Below are positions 1 to 11,899 of a stretch of DNA of 64,000 nt, piece after piece. Origin of the DNA: Alopecurus myosuroides (lineage: Eukaryota; Streptophyta; Magnoliopsida; Poales; Poaceae); the NCBI GenBank assembly GCA_028641055.1, contig CM054059.1:108326263-108390262 (forward strand), in the 5' to 3' direction. The notes beneath the pieces are model-generated. The model made no database searches, was not told the DNA's origin, and worked only from the letters and a program-made list of their open reading frames with translations. Each line of letters opens with the position of its first letter. Position 1 is the stretch's first letter. A program made the position numbers and the translations under genes.

Positions 1-418
1 ACAGGCGTTTGGGAGAGGGTTTAGCTCAGAGGAAAACATGATGATAATCGATCTGGTAGCCGGCAATCAAAGTCGCCGAGTCTCCGATCTTGATATAATA
101 ACTCAACTCTCGGGTTACACTGGATACTCGATATCAAGCGATATTGCTAGGGTTCTTCGATCTCTCTAAACTAGACTCAGGGGTCGGTTTATAAAGCACC
201 GTACCCTCCTGACTTGCCTTCCAAGGCGCACCTTGAATCCTACCCGGACACTGCTTATAAACACTAGCTTTCCTTACCGCAACCCACAACCCGGGTTGCG
301 AGGCCTACAAACTTTGGGCCTTCCAGAAGTTTCGCTATCCTTAGCCGAATCCGGCGCCGTGTCCCTTGGGCCGGATTACGCCTTGGAGTTGGCCTACCGG
401 GTTATTATCCCTCCATCA
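1..418 (-). repeat. A-family LTR (A0), left end cut by window
   Basis: This matches the A-family LTRs at 5890-6348, 7113-7586, 19758-20231 and 54870-55334. About 65 bp of the TGTCGTGG end lie outside the window. The other terminus (TGATGGAG, read on the minus strand) ends exactly at 418 and directly abuts A1 pol sequence. It is either the 5' LTR of a further minus-strand copy inserted into A1 pol, or a solo LTR. A1's own 3' LTR after an internal deletion is possible but would need a deletion ending exactly at the LTR edge. The in-LTR gag ATG described for the other copies is also present here. Confidence 0.85.
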
Positions 419-3144
419 AGAATAGTCTTTTGCTCGCCTCAGAATTTGCCTTGCTAATACTTCCAGTTGTGGTAACTCGCCTCGTGATAGGTAAGCCAAA
501 AACGGCTCTGTCCACTCGGGAACAGCACGTATTGTGGCCACGAGCTCCAAATCCGGGTCTTGGTTAGCCACCTCTTCCTCAGACTCGGTTTTAACTGATG
601 GCCGCGATAGCTTGTCCAGGAAAACATTGGGTGGAACCGGCTCTCTGCGCGAGCCGAGTCTGGCGAGTGCATCTGCTGCCTCGTTCTTTCTTCTGTCTAT
701 ATGTTCCACCTCATACCCGGAAAAACACCCGGCCACCCTGTCCACCTCTCTGCGATATGCTGCCATAGTTGCATCTTTTCTATCCCAAGTTCCTGAAACC
801 TGCTGTACCACAAGATCCGAATCTCCATAGCATCGTATCCGCTTGATGTTCATCTCCTTGGCTACTTTCAATCCATGCAATAATGCCTCATACTCGGCCA
901 CGTTGTTGGAACAATCAAAGTGGATCTGCAACATGTAGCTCAACTTGTCTCCTTTGGGTGATGTGAGTACCACTCCAGCCCCTGATCCCTCGTATTGCTT
1001 GGAACCATCAAAGTGCATTACCCAAGACTCGGAACTTGGTGTCATTGTGGGCATGCTAGTGTGAGTCCAATCATTAATGAAATCAACTATAGTTTGAGAC
1101 TTGATTGCTGACCTGGGCTCGTAGTTGGTGTGATAATCTTCCATCTCGATGGCCCATTTGGCTATTCTACCTGTTGCATCCGAGTTTCTGATGATATACG
1201 ACATTGGTATAGAGCTAACCACTGTTATGGGGTGTTCCTGAAAATAAGGTTTCAATTTCCGGCTGGCTATGAAGACCCCAAAAACCAACTTCTGCCAATG
1301 TGGGTAGTGTTGCTTTGCCTCTGATAGTACCTCACTGACGTAATAAACCGGCCTCTAAACCGGGTGGTCTTTTCCATCCTCTTTGCGCTCAACAACAACC
1401 ACTGCGCTAACCGCCCGGGGCCCGGCTGCAATGTATAGTAGCATGGGCTCTTTGGGACCCAAGGCTGCTAAAGCTGGTGCCTCAGATAACTGTTTCTTTA
1501 GTGCCTCGAACGCCTCATCCGCCTCTTGGTCCCAAACAAACTTATCAGATTTCCTCAAGAGCCGGTATAGGGGTATTGCTTTCTCTCCGAGTCTGGATAT
1601 AAATCGGCTCAACGCTGCTACGCACCCTGTAAGCTTCTGAACATGCTTCAGGTTTTCCGGCTTTTTCAGACTCTGGATGGCTTTGATTTTGTCCGGGTTT
1701 GCCTCAATCCCTCTCTCTGAGACGATGAAACCGAGTAACTTTCCTGCTGGAACTCCAAATACACACTTTGTGGGGTTAGGCTTCATCTGATATCTTCTCA
1801 GATTCTTAAATGTTTCCTTTAGATCGTCAATCAATGTTTCCACTTTCCTGGTCTTGATCACCACATCATCCACATAGGCATGAACGTTGCGTCCAATTTG
1901 ATCCTCGAAGCACTTCTGAATGCTCCGCTGGTAAGTTGCGCCAGCGTTCTTTAACCCAAAAGTCATGGTTTTGTAACAGAAAGCCCCAAAAGGGGTTATG
2001 AACGATGTTTTCTCCCAGTCTTCCTTCTTGAGCTTGATCTGATGATACCCGGAATATGCATCCAGGAAACATAATAGGTCACTTCCAGCCACTGCATCTA
2101 TGATCTGGTCTACCGTGGAAGGGCAAACGGATCCTTTGGGAAATGCTTGTTGAGGCTTGTATAATCTATGCACATCCTGCACTCATTACTCTTTTTCATC
2201 ACGAGAACCGGATTTGCCAACCAATCCGGGTGAAATACCTCCATGATGAAGTCGGCTGTCAATAGCCGAGCAATCTCTTCTCCTATAGCCTTTCTTCTTT
2301 CCTCATTCATTTTTCTCAGGCCTTGCTTCACGGGCCTAGATTTGGGATCAACATGCAAGCTATGCTCTGCCAACTCTGTAGGGTTACCCGGCATATCGCT
2401 AGGCGTCCAAGCAAAAACATCTTGATTTGAACGAATAAACTCCCCGAGTGCTTTTTCCTGCTCATTGTCCAGGTTAGATCCTATAGCAAATTGCTTAGAG
2501 GGATCACCTTCGACAAAGGCCACCATCTTAGTATCTTGTGCTGCTTTAAACTTTGCTCTCTCATCTTCAGTGTTCGGTCTCTTCAATGCTGTTCTATCAT
2601 CCGGGTCTACTTGAGACCGGTAATATTTGAGTTCCTCCTTCCTGCAAGCTTGTTCTGCCATTGCCGCGTCTCCTTCGTCACACTCGGCTGCTATAATCCG
2701 ATTCCCATGTATGGTAATGGTTTGCTTAGGACCCGGAATTTTTAGCTGTAGGTATACGTAACACGGCCTGGCCATGAACTTAGCGTAAGCCGGCCTCCCG
2801 AATAGCGCGTGATAAGGGCTATGCAACTTTACCACCTCGAACGTGACCCACTCCACCCGGAAATTATCCTTTGATTCTCCAAAAGCAACCTCCAAGGTAA
2901 TCTTGCCCTCAGGGCATGCCGAGTGACCCGGCACAATCCCGTGAAAAACTGTTGAACTTTTCTGTAGTTGAGACTCCTTGAAACCCATGCGTAAGAAAGT
3001 TTCCCAATATAAAATGTTGATGCTACTTACACCGTCCATTAAGACCTTTTTTAGCTCATAACCATTAACATGTGGCGCAACCACCAATGCTAGCACACCC
3101 GGATGCTCTATTGTTTCCGGGTGATCCCTTCTGCTCCACGTCAC
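419..3144 (-). pseudogene. pol: A1 pol: protease, RT, RNase H (broken)
   Basis: Reading leftwards, the protease comes first (about 3140-2700). Its active-site loop reads LMDGVSSINI where A2 and A3 have LMDGGSSINI, so a conserved glycine of the aspartic-protease loop is replaced by valine. The RT follows, with LDAYSGYHQIKL and an intact YVDD near 1870. Next are the Gypsy RNase H and the start of a second RNase H (HFDGSKQYEGSGAG, then YGDSDLV). Breaks are a 1-bp deletion near 2110 and an in-frame TAG near 1353 where A2 has CAG. The sequence ends at RRAKDYS against LTR A0, so the integrase is missing. Two RNase H domains in tandem are a hallmark of the Tat/Ogre lineage. It cannot encode a working enzyme as it stands. 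Confidence 0.85.
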
Positions 3145-3150
3145 CTCTTA

Positions 3151-5987
3151 ATCCGACCATCGCAGGTATCTCGAAACAGCTGAGTTGACCGCGTTCACTG
3201 CTTGTTTAAGTATCTTTCTATCCTTGTTAGAAGTTCCTGTAGTATGCACGCGATATTGTCCCAGCTGCTTGGGGTTAGCTTGGAAACCTCCAGCTCCTCC
3301 CCGATTATTACCCGGATTACCACCTCTTGGGTTGCCTGCTGGGGGTGGGCCGTTGCCTGGGTTTCCACCCGGACCCGGTCCTCCTCCCCGGCCTGTACCT
3401 CGCATAGCCTTGTTTATTTCCTCGTTCTTCCATCTCTGTAAATCCACACACTACTCCAATGAGTGGTTAGCCGGCCTACCGTTCCTGCTGTGTCGCGGGC
3501 ACGGCATCTTGTAGACATCCCAGTGGTTCCCCGGGCTTGGTGGCCCCTGGTAATTTCCTCCATTAAAGTTTCATCCATTGAAATTTCCTTCTGCTCTGGG
3601 CCTTGAAGACCCGGCTTCTGTGTTGGCGGCAAACTCAGAACTACCCTCAAACGAGCGTTTATTCTGTTTGTTTCCATTATTTCCTCCATTGTTACCCGGC
3701 GTAGATCCATTGCCGGCTCTTCCGTTATTGCTCGTGTTTGCTTTTGCTTTCTTATCATCGACGTCCTCTTCTGTGGTATCCGTAGCAGCGTGCTTGTTGC
3801 ATGCGTCAATTAACTCTCCCATCGTAACCTCTGAAGCATTCCGACTAGATTTCATGTGAGTTAGCTTTTGCACCAAAGGTGTATACTTGCATGTTTTTGC
3901 CATGGCTTGTAATGCATCCTTTGGCTGAATATCCGTGGACGAGTGAAGTATCTCCATAACCCGGTGCACCCAGCTGCGCGCCGACTCTCCCTTCTTTTGC
4001 ACACACCGTTCTAGATCATCGATAGTAAACAACTTCCTGCATGTTCCGTGAAAGTGCTTGATAAACGCAGTTTTCAACTCACTCCACGACTTGATAGATC
4101 CTTCGGGTAAATTGTTGAACCACAACTTTGCTGCTCCCTCTGACATCATTAAGTACATGAACTTGGCTTGAAGATTTTCAGATGCGTTGCGAATCGACAT
4201 AGCCATCTCATAGCTGCTCAACCATGTCTATGGATCCATAGTTGGCTCATAGTTCACCACTTTACCTGGTTCCTTGAACTTATCCGGGTAAGGCTCAGCT
4301 CTGATGCTATCCGATAGACACTTGGGCCCAGCAAGATTAGTCAGCACTGGCCTCACTCGGGAAACATGCGATCATGCGGGGGGCACGGCTGCGGCCCCGT
4401 GTACCGCAGACCCGGCCGCGGCTTGCCTGGCTCTGGAACTGTCCACAATAGCTTGTGATGCTGATGCCGCTGGTGCTGCTTGGACGCGGGGAGGAGGCGG
4501 CATTAGCTGCTGCTCTGCCCTCCGTCGCGCTGAACTTGTTTGAATATTACCGGTATTGCCATGTTGCCGGCTGATATACGGTGTTCCATGCATTCCACTC
4601 CTATTATCCGGGTAATTGACTTGCTGAGCCACTGCCGTGCGCAATAAATCTATCGTCCGCCGGGTCTCCTCCGCATAGGGTGACTCTCTTACGGGGATGC
4701 GATCCAATGCCAATGTTGCTGCGTATACATTGTCCATGGGGTTGTTGAAGTGACCTGGTGGCGTACGAAATCGTGATGGTGGGGGTGGTGGCGCTGTGTT
4801 GCCAGCAGTAACCCCAGTCTGCAATGTACAGTTTCTTGATTCGCGGCCGGAATTGGCTGATCCTGGGGTGTGATGAATAGCGCTGCCGGGTTTATGACTC
4901 CACCCGTTACCGGTAATCTCGTTTGGTATCTCTGATGCATCCTAGTCGAATCAACCCGGAGCTGGTTCTCCAATGCTTCCAGCTCACGTTGGTGCGTGGC
5001 TACCCCTAGCTTCTCTGCTTCCACATCTCTCCTTTGTTGCTCCAATGTGCGGCGTGCTACATCCAGATCCCTGGCACGCGCCGCGGCGTTTTCCGGGGTT
5101 ATCACAGTAGCTAGCACCGTGCGGTCCAAGATCAGATTGTTACTGAACAGGGACGGGTGTTGTGGGTTTGAAGGACCCGCCCCTGGCGTCCTGTTCGCCA
5201 TGAACCCAAACATATTCGCCTGCAACTCGCTATCCGCCGCTCGGCTAGTGACTGAAGCCGACTCTCCGTCAACCCGGGTCAGAACCGGATTTCCGTCAAC
5301 CGGGTTTTGCTGTTGGGCCAGCGCTCGTGCCGCTCCGACCGCGGCCGTAGTCACGTCCCCCTGATTGAGATTGGTTGCAGGGGCCGTGTAGACCGCGACC
5401 TGGCGCGCGATGCCTGTTGAAGACTCGTATTCCTCCTCATCACAACTATCTTCCTCGTACCGGTCCTCCAGCAGGTGCAGGATAGACTCGGTATCATCTT
5501 CTCTCGTGACCCGGCCACGCGGGGTCCATGCCGGCTCCTCCGGGTGTTCCCTCTTCGTGGTGGGCTCTTCTATCGGATCTACCGTCCCGACCGATTCTTC
5601 CCCATCCGACTGAACGCATGTCGCTTCTCCTAATACAGAATCACATCCAAAATCATCGGGGATTGAACCGGACGTACATACCATGCCGATGAAGACGTTG
5701 ACCCGGCCGATTGTGACGACAGATCCGGATTCGAGCAGATCCGACTCTGGCCCCCAGCCAAAATCGTCCACCATCTTCTCTCCTTTGGGGTTGGTGTAGA
5801 TCTCGCCAACGACGAGGTTCTTCTTGTTCTCCCGAGCTTCTGCCATGATGTAAACACCCTTGGACGTAGGCCCCACGGTGGGCGCCAACTGTCGTGGGAT
5901 AATCACGGCAGGCGTTACCAGGGGTAACTTATCTTGGGGCAATTCGACTCTGGTGTTTGGGAGAGGGTTTTTCTCAGGGGAAATCAT
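3151..5987 (-). pseudogene. gag: A1 gag (starts inside the LTR, broken)
   Basis: The frame begins at an ATG at 5987, inside the 5' LTR and 98 nt before its inner end, and runs through the primer site (encoding QLAPTVGP) into gag. A long N-terminal region has an acidic stretch (DSCDEEEYESS) and a coiled coil around EQQRRDVEAEKLGVATHQRE. The conserved Gypsy gag domain follows (AKLWFNNLPEGSIKSW, near 4110), then a Gly/Pro-rich tail that runs in frame into protease. Frameshifts near 4690-4830 and 3570 break it, and an in-frame TAA lies at 3148-3150 where A2 has CAA. Its role would be to form the cytoplasmic virus-like particle that packages element RNA. Confidence 0.8.
5870..5887 (-). other. A1 primer-binding site (tRNA-Lys type)
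   Basis: On the minus strand it reads TGGCGCCCACCGTGGGGC, two bases inside the 5' LTR. This matches the complement of the 3' end of plant tRNA-Lys(CUU). The same 18 bases occur at 19738-19755 and 55337-55354, and in all three copies they are also read as gag codons. Confidence 0.9.
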
Positions 5988-6348
5988 GTTGATAATCGAT
6001 CTGGTAGCCGGCAATCAAGTCACCGAGTCTCCGATCTGGATTTACTATCTCAACTCTCGTATTACAAGGGATACTCGATATAGCTAGTAAAACTCGTCTA
6101 ATCTAACCCTAAGCCGGCTTATACAATATCCGGCCCCCCTGGATTCCTATCCAAGGCATACTCGGAGTCCTACCTGGGCACCGCTTACAAACCCTAAGTT
6201 TCCTTATCGAAACCCACAATCCGGGTTACGAGGCCTACACTTCTTGGGCCTTCTAGAAACTCATTTTCCTTAAGCCGGGTCTTGCGCAGCTTCCTTTGGG
6301 CCGAGTTACACCTTGACGTTAGCCTACCGGGTTATCATCCCTCCATCA
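5890..6348 (-). repeat. A1 5' LTR, 459 bp
   Basis: Bounded by TG...CA on the minus strand (TGATGGAG at 6348, CACGACA at 5890). It lies next to the primer site, so it is the 5' LTR. It contains the gag ATG at 5987. Confidence 0.9.
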
Positions 6349-7112
6349 AAACCCATCAAGCAGAACACTCGACGGTTCTCAGAACCCAAGCAGAAAGCGC
6401 TTGGAGAAGAAGTAAACAGATTGCTAGTAGCAAAATTCATCAAGGAGATCAAGATATCCACTTGGTTAGCAAACCCAGTGCTGGTCCCAAAGAAGAACAC
6501 CAACATCCTTCGAGCGTGCATTGACTACACGTCATTAAATAAGCACTGCCCCAAGGATAACTTTCCCCTCCCGCGAATCAACCAGATTGTGGACTCCACC
6601 GTGGGCTGTCAACGCCTCTCCTTCCTGGATGCCTACTTGGGATATAATCAGATCCTGATGAAGCAGGAAGACGAGGAAAAGACAGCATTCATCACACCCC
6701 ACGGTGTGTACTGCTACACGACAATGCCCTTCGGTCTCAAAAACGCAGGCGCAACATATCAGTGTTGCATGCAAAAATGCCTCGCCAAACTTATTGGCAA
6801 GAACGTACAAGTGTACGTTGACGACATCGTCATCAAGACTCGAGTAGAGGATACACTCCTCGAGGACATTAGAGAAACATTTGACGCTCTAAACGCATAC
6901 AGGATTAATCTCAACCCGACAAAATGCGTCTTCGGCGTCCCAGCAGGACAACTTCTCGGGTACCTAGTATCCGCCAGAGGCATCGAAGCCAACCCAGAGA
7001 AGATACAAGCAATCTTGACAATGAAGGAGCCAACCAATCTGCACGGAGTCCAACAGCTCGCAGGGCGACTAGCCGCCTTGAGCAGATTTATCACACGATT
7101 GGTGAGCAGGCG
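6349..7112 (+). pseudogene. pol: B pol part 1: reverse transcriptase
   Basis: An open frame of about 250 codons covering the Gypsy reverse transcriptase: WLANPVLVPKK, IDYTSLNKHCPKDNFPLP, FLDAYLGYNQI, MPFGLKNAGATYQ, the catalytic VYVDDIVIK and CVFGVPAGQLLGYLVS. It would copy element RNA into cDNA. The frame is interrupted at both ends: A1 sits immediately upstream and A2 is inserted at 7113. Removing A2 with one copy of its target duplication rejoins it to 20237, where the frame soon meets a stop and a small deletion. The active-site residues are intact. Confidence 0.88.
7108..7112. repeat. Left target-site duplication of A2 (aggcg)
   Basis: The five bases aggcg immediately before the TGTCGTGG end of A2 recur exactly at 20232-20236 after its other end. 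The original site lies in the B pol codons after SRFIT. Confidence 0.93.
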
Positions 7113-7586
7113 TGTCGTGGGATAATCATGGCAGACGTTACCGGGGGTAACTTATCTTGGGGCACTTCGACTCTTGTGTTTGGGAGAGGGTTTCGCTCAG
7201 GGGAGATCATGGTGATAAACGATCTGGTAGCCGGCAATCAAGTCGCCGAGTCTCCGATCTGAATATATTATCTCAACTCTCGTGTTACAAAGGATACTCG
7301 AATAGCTAGTAAAACTTGTGTGTCTCGTACGTGTCTAATCTAACCCTAGAAGTCGGCTTATATAACATCCGGACCCCCTGGCTTCCCGTCCAAGGCAGAC
7401 TCGGAGTCCTACCCGGGTACTGCTTACAAACCCTAAGCTTCCTTATCGAAACCCACAATTCGGGTTGCGAGGCCTACACTCCTGGGCCTTCTAGAAACTC
7501 CTTTTCCTTAAGCCGGGTCTTGCGCAGCTCCCTTTGGGCCGAGTTGCACCTTGGCATTAGCCTACCGGGTTATCATCCCTCCATCA
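7113..7586 (-). repeat. A2 3' LTR, 474 bp
   Basis: TG...CA bounded and the same length as the 5' LTR at 19758-20231. It begins right after the target duplication aggcg. A TATA-like cttatata lies near 7358, read on the minus strand. Confidence 0.93.
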
Positions 7587-7600
7587 GTAGTCCCCAGAAT
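7587..7600 (-). other. A2 polypurine tract
   Basis: Directly inside the 3' LTR the minus strand reads TTCTGGGGACTAC. This is the expected purine-rich plus-strand priming site. It is short and includes a CTAC tail like the tract of element B at 27961-27974. Confidence 0.6.
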
Positions 7601-7974
7601 AGCTTGGGCTTCACGGGTTGCTCCTTGAAGCGCATGCTATTCCCTGCAAAAATAACAAACATACAAATTCACAGAGGCCGGGTTAGGTTGCTTTGATAAA
7701 CAGCTAGGCCTAACTCCGCTGGTGGTCCATATAACAACCCGGCTCTCTCCGAATCCATCTTCATTTTCCCGGGTCAACACTCCAAGGAAAACAAGGAAGA
7801 CCCGGCTCACTTTGTTCGCTAATTTGTCCGGATATCACGGGAACGATTCACTCTGATCTTTTCCGGATATCACGCCTGCGCATTTAACCACTTATCCCAA
7901 AAAATCCGGGCGGGTATCCCCCCTCCCGAAATTTTTGGCTCCCGCTCACTTAACCTAGGTTTCCCCACCCGCAC

Positions 7975-8634
7975 CTATAAATAGGTGCCCTAGGAGGTAA
8001 CCTAGATCCAACGTTCCATTCCATCAACCTCTTCACCTCCCGGCGCTCTCCCGCTCGAGCTCGCCGCTGCGCCACCACGGAGCCCACGGACGCGCCGCCG
8101 GAACCGAGCCGCTGCCGTCTGCGCTCGTCCTCGACCCGCGCCGTGCCACCATTAGCCTCCGCCGCCGCGCATTCGAGCCATCCGCCGGAAGATCCCACAG
8201 GCCACCGCGACTGCGCCATTTGTCGCCGCCGCAATCTCCTCCGGACCTCGCCGGTAAGCTTTCTTCCTCCATGAATCTTACCTTCAAGCTTTTTGCTTGA
8301 ATTAGATTGGATCTAGGTCCGCTCGCAGGTGATCTTCTTGCTCCGTATCGATTTGAATCTCTCATGCCTTACTCTTTCTTACTCAATCACTCAAGCTAGG
8401 CTCGGTAGCATTCCTTTATCACTCATGGTCATAAGTTTCCCCTTAGATTCCTCCACAGATTTCTCCGCCTAGATGCAATCTGTCAAAATTTTCCGTAACT
8501 GCTCTTTGATACTCGGATAGCCAGTAATTTCCGGATCTCTTAGCTGCTCTTTGGTTAACCGGACAATCGGTCATTTCCGGGTCTTTGTTAATCATACTCT
8601 GCACTTTTTATCTCCTGTTTTGTAGACTGCACAC
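7975..8634 (+). promoter_or_regulatory. Promoter and spliced 5' leader of the A2 antisense gene
   Basis: A clear TATA box (CTATAAATAG, 7975-7984) sits in the region between the polypurine tract and the antisense gene, on the strand opposite to the retrotransposon. A GC-rich first leader exon would start near 8010. It ends in a consensus donor (CCG|GTAAGC at 8254), and a pyrimidine-rich acceptor (TTTTGTAG, ending 8625) lies nine bases before the ATG at 8635. This gives a 372-bp intron in the 5' UTR, an arrangement common in expressed plant genes. The antisense gene therefore appears to have its own promoter, independent of the LTR. Confidence 0.7.
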
Positions 8635-11600
8635 ATGGCTCCCAAGAATAAGGGAAAAAAACCGGCGAAGGCAAGGCCGACTCAGTCCATATCTGCCAAC
8701 TGGGCAAGGTCCACCGTGACCAAGGCGAAGTTAGATGAGCTTGCCGAGTCCGGCGTCCTTCCTTCCCAGGAGGATATCCTTTGGCGAGTCCCGGGTGATG
8801 AGACCCGGCCCACCCCTGGCCCGAATGAGGTAATCTGCTTTGTTGAGAACGTGATCCGGGGATTTAGTCCCCCGGGTCACTCCTTTTTCCGTGAGCTTCT
8901 TAGCCACTACGGCCTCCGAGTCTTTGACATAGGGCCTAACTCTATGTTAAACATCACTCATTTCATAGTTCTCTGTGAGTCATACCTGTGCGTCCCCCCA
9001 AACCTTGCTCTATTCCTTGAATTATTCCAATGTAAATCGTGCCGCGAGAGCGGCGACGGGGCCCTCTTGGCTTGCGGCGGAGTGTCTATCCAACGGCGAA
9101 AGAATTCGCCGATGCCCACTCTGAGCCTTAACTCTCATGTTAAGCATTGGCAAAAATCCTTCTTCTACTGCCGGGACGCCTCCCCACCCGGCGAAAAGAG
9201 ATTGCCGGGTTTCTCCGAGGGCCTCCTCGATCTCTCTGACACTTTCAACGCCTTCGCCTCTGAGTCGGATAGGGAGTCCATCCAACCTCTCCTAGCCAAA
9301 CTTGCCGTTCTCTCCGCCCAAGGTCTCCTAGGGCTTAATTTAGTTAAGACTTGGGTGAATTTCCGGGTCCAGCCTAATTCCATCCGGCCCAAGTTGATGT
9401 GCAAATACTCGGGGCACGTCACGGACTCGCTCCGCTACTCTTCGAGGAATTATCCGGCTGGTGATACGAACAAGATCATCAAAAGTTCCCTTACTGAGAA
9501 AGTGGAAGTGATCTGGACGATAGCCGGCTTAGAGCCGTACACGCGCGACAATCCGGCTCTAGCGGTAAGATCCGGCACTTACTCTTTTACTCTTGTACTT
9601 TTACTTGATGCAACTACTAACTTTCATCTTTATACCTTTATCTCAGGCAGATAGCGCTTTTTGGAACATCGAGACTCCCCCTACCTCCGAAAACCCGGAG
9701 GAAGACGAGGAAGCGGCTGACTCGGAAGGAGGTACCGTCCGGGTTTCACCCATCTTACTTCTTGTTAACTTATTTTCCCACACTTTTTCTTCTTCCGACT
9801 GTGTACTATGCTTCTCAGGAATGGAGGATAAGGATGACAAGGATGATAAAGAAGACCCGGAGGAGACCGAGAGCGACAAAAGCGAGGCCGAACCGGAAGT
9901 TGAAGTTGGGGCCAAGAGGAAACCCCGAGGGGTCGTTTTCAAGGTTCCATATTCCTCCATGTCCTCCAAACCCTATTCATTTTCTAATATGCGTGAGCTT
10001 AATCATCAATTATCCAGTTCACCATACTTGAAGGACCCGCCTCCGGCCAAGCGTAGGGTAACCCGGAACTCCCCGGGTGAGGATCCCCTCAACCCGGGTA
10101 TCCCCACGTCCCCAACTCGCCGCACCGGTACTTCCCAATCTTATCCTTCCAATTCACCTCAAAGATATCCTTCTCCCAATCACCCCCTTGCTGGTCAACT
10201 CCGAGTTTCACTCTCTCAATCTTTATCAGCCTCGTCCGGATCTAGCAACGAGCTTCCACCGGACTTCGTGGTGAATACTGGGTGAGCTATGTTTCTTGCT
10301 ATTCGATATACTGGCACTTTCGATAACCTTCACTTATTGCTACTGACCATTTCTTTTACTTTCCTTAGCGCCCAGGTCTCGATTAGTGACCCGGACAACA
10401 TGGATATGGATAACCGGGAGACTAAAGATCCGGTTGATAATATGAATGCCGCGACTGGCGGCGATGCAGAAGAAGACCAAGGAAAGGACTCGCTGACAGA
10501 CCCGGCCAGACAGGAGGCGGAGTCTCCCATCCCATCGGACGGACCCGGGGATGATGATGTCGAGGTCCTGGGCGCAAGGATGGGTGCTCCCAACCCTGAC
10601 ACCCAGGCGACCCGGGTATCACCCCCAGAGCCGGAAAAGACTCCTCCTCCAAGCAACCAGGCCGCCGGCTCTTCCGGTACAAAACCTGAGGATATGAGCT
10701 TTGCCCATATGCTAGACGCTTTGCATACCTTGAGGGCTGATGAAGAAAACATTCTAGAAGCCCTGATAGCGAAGCACGAGGTAAGTTCAACTAATACTGC
10801 CCATATATTTGCCTAGTCCCCAAGTTCCGAGTGAACTTATGCATAATTTACTTGGAACTTTCATAGCATATCCGACTGATATTTCTTTTTTGTCCGACTA
10901 ACCCTTCCTTACGTTTCCACGCAGGCATACGTAATCCACTCGGAGGAAGTGTTGGCGAAAACCACCAAACTTCTCGAGGTGGAGACGAAGCTGCGTGAAT
11001 CAGTTGAAGCTGGGGAAGCTGGCGAGAAAGTATAGAAAAAGATCCCATGCTGCAGAAGATGAACTGACCAAGCTATCTGCGCAGATTGCCGACACACGCC
11101 GTGCTTTGATTGGTAACGATTCCCGACTCTCTTTCATAACCCGGATTTGCATTCTGATAAACAGTCGGAATTCCTTGCTTAAACCTTTCTATTTTCTGCA
11201 GGGCCGGATGACGAGACTCCGGATGAAGATGACATAGCGAAGCTGAAGACCATAAAGAGCACAATCCGGCAACTCTGTGCCGGCACCAAATGGGTTCTGC
11301 AGGCTTTGAAGTGGCCGGGCACTGGACACGGTAGCTTGAACACACTACTTGATGCGTGTTCCACCATCCCCGAGTGGATCGAACACTGGAAACGCTCATC
11401 ATGCCGGGTTGGCGTAACCCGGGGGCTTGCTCTGGCTAAAGCGTACTTTTCCAAGCTTGAGCCGGCAAAGCTCGTTGGCGGGTTTCCAGAGTTCAACCAT
11501 GACGGCTCCAAGTTTTCAGCCAAATACTACAAGGCCATCCAAAAAGAGGTTCGTCACTCGGCAAGTCTGATTGCCGATAGTCTGGATGTCAGTCTGATTG

Positions 11601-11899
11601 TTCCGCCATACGACGCTGAAGATAAGGTAATTAAGTCGGATCCTCCAAAGCCTTACGACATGCTGGCATGGTGGAAGGCGGAAGCTGCTCAGCTGAGGGA
11701 AGAGGCCGCGAAGAGGAAGGCTGAGGCCGATACTACACCTACTACCTCCACACCGGCTGTTCCTCCTCCCGCGCGCGCCGGTACTGCTGCTGACCCGGCT
11801 GCTGCTGCCGCAAAGACCGTTGAAGAACAAGTCAAGGACCAAGACCCGGCTGCCAAGGGCAAGGGCAAGATGGACGACTCGACCCAGGAGGCCGAGTGA
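8635..11899 (+). CDS. Antisense spliced accessory gene of A2 (Transposase_28-like)
   Basis: Runs opposite to A2 gag-pol. Six coding exons can be drawn with GT-AG borders and matching phases: 8635-9564, 9647-9731, 9819-10281, 10369-10780, 10925-11112 and 11202-11899. The first exon (310 codons) resembles the plant 'putative gypsy type transposon' family (Pfam Transposase_28): VICFVENVIRGFSPPGHSFF, then a hydrophobic LNITHFIVLCESYLCV segment. Middle exons are acidic and Ser/Pro-rich. The last exon has YDMLAWWKAEAAQLREEAAK and an Ala/Pro-rich tail ending at TGA 11897-11899. The only defect I see is a frameshift in exon 5 (near 11035). Antisense extra ORFs are known in Tat elements such as maize Grande, but their function is unknown. 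The homologue in A3 is at 63205-64000 and a diverged one in B is at 23865-26824. Confidence 0.75.

Larger units (their letters stand above)
419..6348 (-). mobile_element. Tat-lineage Gypsy element A1, partial
   Basis: Minus-strand LTR retrotransposon. From right to left it has a 5' LTR (5890-6348), a tRNA-Lys-type primer site, gag, protease, reverse transcriptase and RNase H, and it stops abruptly at 419 against LTR A0. Integrase, the antisense gene and the 3' LTR are not seen beside it and lie outside the window or are deleted. Its right edge falls inside the pol frame of element B just upstream of reverse transcriptase, so it is an insertion into B. The right-hand target duplication would be aaccc (6349-6353); its partner is outside the window. 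Confidence 0.85.

Noticed and set aside
8033..8365. Minus-strand ORFs over the A2 antisense leader
   Set aside because: They overlap the GC-rich leader exon and its splice donor; Arg/Gly/Ser-rich noise.
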